Assembly (NCBI GenBank): GCA_964276235.1
Contig: CAXYEK010000001.1
Location: forward strand, 806,001 to 870,000
Origin: SCGC-AAA076-P13 sp964276235
Lineage (GTDB): Bacteria > Pseudomonadota > Gammaproteobacteria > Magnimaribacterales > D2472
Direction of reading: 5' to 3'
DNA: 64,000 nt
Part shown: piece by piece, positions 61,930-64,000 of the stretch
Numbering within the stretch: the first letter of the stretch is position 1
Layout of the letters: each line of letters begins with the position of its first letter
The notes under the pieces: generated by a model
Told to the model about the DNA's origin: nothing
Databases searched by the model: none
What the model saw: the letters and a program-made list of their open reading frames with translations, nothing else
Position numbers and translations under genes: made by a program

Positions 61930-64000
61930 ATGTTAGAACACTTCAAAAAAGTTCAAAACAAAATAATACCTTCCTTATCAACCTTTGCACTTATAAATGC
62001 ATCGGTTTTTACAGGAATCGTAGGAGCACAAAGTCAAGCTACCGTCGAGGAAATCGTCGTTACAGCTCGAAAAAGATCTGAAAGTCTACAAGACGTACCT
62101 TTATCAGTTTCTGCTATTAAAGAAGAAGATCTTGAAGAAAGAGGAATTAATGTATTTGAAGATTATTTATTAGATCTTCCAGGAGTTACTGCCGGTGGAT
62201 CTGGTCCAGGACAGAGCACGATATACATTAGAGGTCTTGCTTCCACAACACCAAACCTTACAACTGCTGGTGTTGCAGGTTTAGCACCTAACGTATCTTT
62301 TTACCTTGATGAACAACCCTTGGCTCAACCTGGTAGGAATTTAGATGTATACGCAGCAGATATTGCTCGTATTGAGGTTCTATCTGGACCACAAGGAACT
62401 CTTTTTGGTTCTAGTTCTCAATCTGGTGTTGTGAGAATGATTACAAATAAACCACAAATTGGTGAATCTGCAAGTAACTTTGAAGTTGAATCAAGATTTA
62501 TGCCTGATGGATCTCAAGGTTCTAAATTTGAAGCTGTTACCAATATCCCATTAGGAGATAGTACTGCTCTCAGATTTGTTGCTTACAGAGATGAAAGAGG
62601 CGGATATATCGATCAAGTTGCAGGTACTGTAAATACTTCACAATCAGCTCGTTGGAGACCTGGTGGAACTATGAGAGATAACGGAGTGCCTGTTGGTTCT
62701 AGCAGAGCTGGCTTCAGAGTTGGTGCTGATCTTTCTGCGGTAAATTTTGTTAACGCTAATGCAATAGAAAAAGAAAACGTTAATTCATCAGAGTATGTTG
62801 GTTACAGATCAAGTCTAATGCATGAAATTAATGATAACTGGAGTGCTTTAGTTTCTTACTCTAGTCAAACTATTGATTCAGATGGAGTTTTCTATGCAGA
62901 TCCAACTTTAGGTGACCTAGAGATTCAAACATATACTGACAACAGTATCAGTGATGAATATGACAACATGAGTATTACTCTAGAGGGAACTATAGGTGAT
63001 CTAGAAGTTATTTATGCAGGTGCATACACTGATAGAGATACACAACAAGATGTGGATTACACTGATTACTTATTTGTTGGTCAATATCTTCCATACTATG
63101 TTTGTGACTACACTGTCTATCAAGCTTCAAGCTCAACAGCAGCTGGTGCAGGTAGCACATGTTACGCTCCAAACTTATTAGTTCGTTCAAGTACTAAAAC
63201 TGAAGTAGAAACTCATGAGTTCAGAGTAAATACTGCTATTAATGATACAACTTCAGCTACATTTGGTGTATTCACTGGAAGTACAGAACTACAGGAACTA
63301 AATTTATTTACTTATCCTGGTTCATTAAATATTGCTGCATACAACTGGGCGGATAACTATCCATTAACCGATGTTTCTGTTTCAGGTAATCTTCGTAATG
63401 CAGGAGCCGGTTGGTTCTCAGGAGGAGGTCCATACACAGCTCCAGTAATATTCTTTAATGATATTTTAAGAACTGATGAGCAGTTTGGAGTCTTTGGTGA
63501 AGTTACCTTTGAAATGTCAGATACGATGGATATTACTTTAGGTGCACGATATTACGAAAGTGAAGTTGACTTTGAGGGAAGTGCCAACTCATCATTCTTT
63601 AATTCTGGTGGTACTGACGGTCAGGCTTATGGTGCTAATTTATCTACACAGTTTGCCCCTGGTAATCCAGCTGGCAACCCAGATAAAGCAGAAAGTGACG
63701 GAACTATTATTAAAGCAACTGCTAAATGGACTCCTGATGAAGATACTATGTACTATGTGACATATTCTGAAGGATTTAGACCTGGGTTACTTAATAGGCC
63801 TGTTGGCTCAACTAATTCAGATGGTTCATATACGGTTCCTGCCTCAATTGATTCAGATACAGTTGATAATTATGAATTTGGTTGGAAAACTGTAAAAATG
63901 GACGGAAGATTAAGATTCAACGGAAGTGTCTTCTTTGTTGAAGTTGCTGGTTTACAATCTACAATCTTTGACCCATCAATTGTTAACTTATTCTTCTCAG
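61930..64000 (+). CDS. TonB-dependent receptor, 3' end beyond window
   Basis: An open frame from ATG 61930 (AGGGGAT ribosome site) to the window end, at least 690 codons with no stop. Signal peptide (about 1-35), TonB box TVEEIVVTARKRSESLQDVPLSVSA, plug (YIRGLASTT, IEVLSGPQGTLFGSSSQSGVVRMITNKP) and most of the barrel. Closely related in TonB box and plug to the receptor at 51107. The 215-base gap upstream is very AT-rich and should hold its promoter. Partial only because the window ends. Confidence 0.9.
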   Translation, partial: MLEHFKKVQNKIIPSLSTFALINASVFTGIVGAQSQATVEEIVVTARKRSESLQDVPLSVSAIKEEDLEERGINVFEDYLLDLPGVTAGGSGPGQSTIYIRGLASTTPNLTTAGVAGLAPNVSFYLDEQPLAQPGRNLDVYAADIARIEVLSGPQGTLFGSSSQSGVVRMITNKPQIGESASNFEVESRFMPDGSQGSKFEAVTNIPLGDSTALRFVAYRDERGGYIDQVAGTVNTSQSARWRPGGTMRDNGVPVGSSRAGFRVGADLSAVNFVNANAIEKENVNSSEYVGYRSSLMHEINDNWSALVSYSSQTIDSDGVFYADPTLGDLEIQTYTDNSISDEYDNMSITLEGTIGDLEVIYAGAYTDRDTQQDVDYTDYLFVGQYLPYYVCDYTVYQASSSTAAGAGSTCYAPNLLVRSSTKTEVETHEFRVNTAINDTTSATFGVFTGSTELQELNLFTYPGSLNIAAYNWADNYPLTDVSVSGNLRNAGAGWFSGGGPYTAPVIFFNDILRTDEQFGVFGEVTFEMSDTMDITLGARYYESEVDFEGSANSSFFNSGGTDGQAYGANLSTQFAPGNPAGNPDKAESDGTIIKATAKWTPDEDTMYYVTYSEGFRPGLLNRPVGSTNSDGSYTVPASIDSDTVDNYEFGWKTVKMDGRLRFNGSVFFVEVAGLQSTIFDPSIVNLFFS

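Noticed and set aside
1..64000. CRISPR arrays, insertion sequences, prophage
   Set aside because: No regularly spaced repeats, transposase or integrase motifs, or structural phage genes found on reading.

Overview
The window is a compact, AT-rich bacterial chromosome segment. Many genes overlap by 1-17 bases, intergenic gaps are short, and there is no rRNA, phage, transposon or CRISPR array. Gene content (full type II secretion pseudopilin operon, PhoB/PhoR, LolA, FtsK, YhdH/AcuI, three TonB-dependent receptors, several acyl-CoA ligases, BCCT carriers) points to a marine, streamlined gammaproteobacterium. SAR86-type is my best guess; this is inferred from content and base composition, not from a marker-gene phylogeny.

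Layout. 0-6 kb: two related two-repeat lipoproteins facing each other across a tRNA-Gly(TCC) gene, a prepilin peptidase gene broken by two frameshifts, a micro-ORF, a frameshifted gamma-glutamyltransferase and an acyl-CoA synthetase. 6-10.3 kb: a second acyl-CoA ligase, then phoB-phoR, followed by a PhoB-box-like array of three 11-bp-spaced repeats and a 28-residue ORF. 10.6-19.9 kb: type II secretion operon gspCDEFGHIJKLM. 19.9-24.9 kb: phosphate block with ppx, PPK2-type polyphosphate kinase, Pit phosphate carrier, a TetR regulator and a secreted beta-propeller phytase. 24.9-30.7 kb: epoxide hydrolase, DedA protein, HIT protein, UMF1-type MFS carrier, glycerophosphodiesterase, acyltransferase and small membrane proteins. 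30.7-34.4 kb: nitrogen block with two ammonium transporters, GlnK and a TorF-type porin; both transcription units are preceded by near-identical sigma-54 promoters. 34.5-41.8 kb: SDR, acrylyl-CoA-reductase-like enzyme, thioredoxin reductase, ftsK-lolA-crcB-serS. 42-51 kb: Oar-like TonB receptor, 2OG-Fe(II) oxygenase, nucleoside carrier, TspO, FabH-like ketoacyl synthase, two esterase-type hydrolases. 51-64 kb: TonB receptor, alpha/beta hydrolase, BCCT carrier, an overlapping four-gene operon (TPR-sulfotransferase, PD-(D/E)XK nuclease, S51 peptidase, membrane protein), nitroreductase, a frameshifted BCCT carrier, and the start of a third TonB receptor that runs off the end.

How it fits together. 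Phosphate sensing (PhoBR), uptake (Pit), storage (PPK2/Ppx) and scavenging (phytase, GDPD) lie around the secretion operon, suggesting but not proving that secreted phosphorus-scavenging enzymes are T2SS cargo. The prepilin peptidase this secretion system would need is present but broken in the sequence as given. The nitrogen block is a textbook amt/glnK arrangement with visible sigma-54 control. The most notable signals are the paired sigma-54 promoters, the PhoB-type array behind phoR, the head-to-head CATATG start codons of the BCCT and TPR-sulfotransferase genes, the four-gene overlapping operon with an MGME1/phage-like nuclease, and three frame-disrupted genes (ggt, pilD, BCCT).
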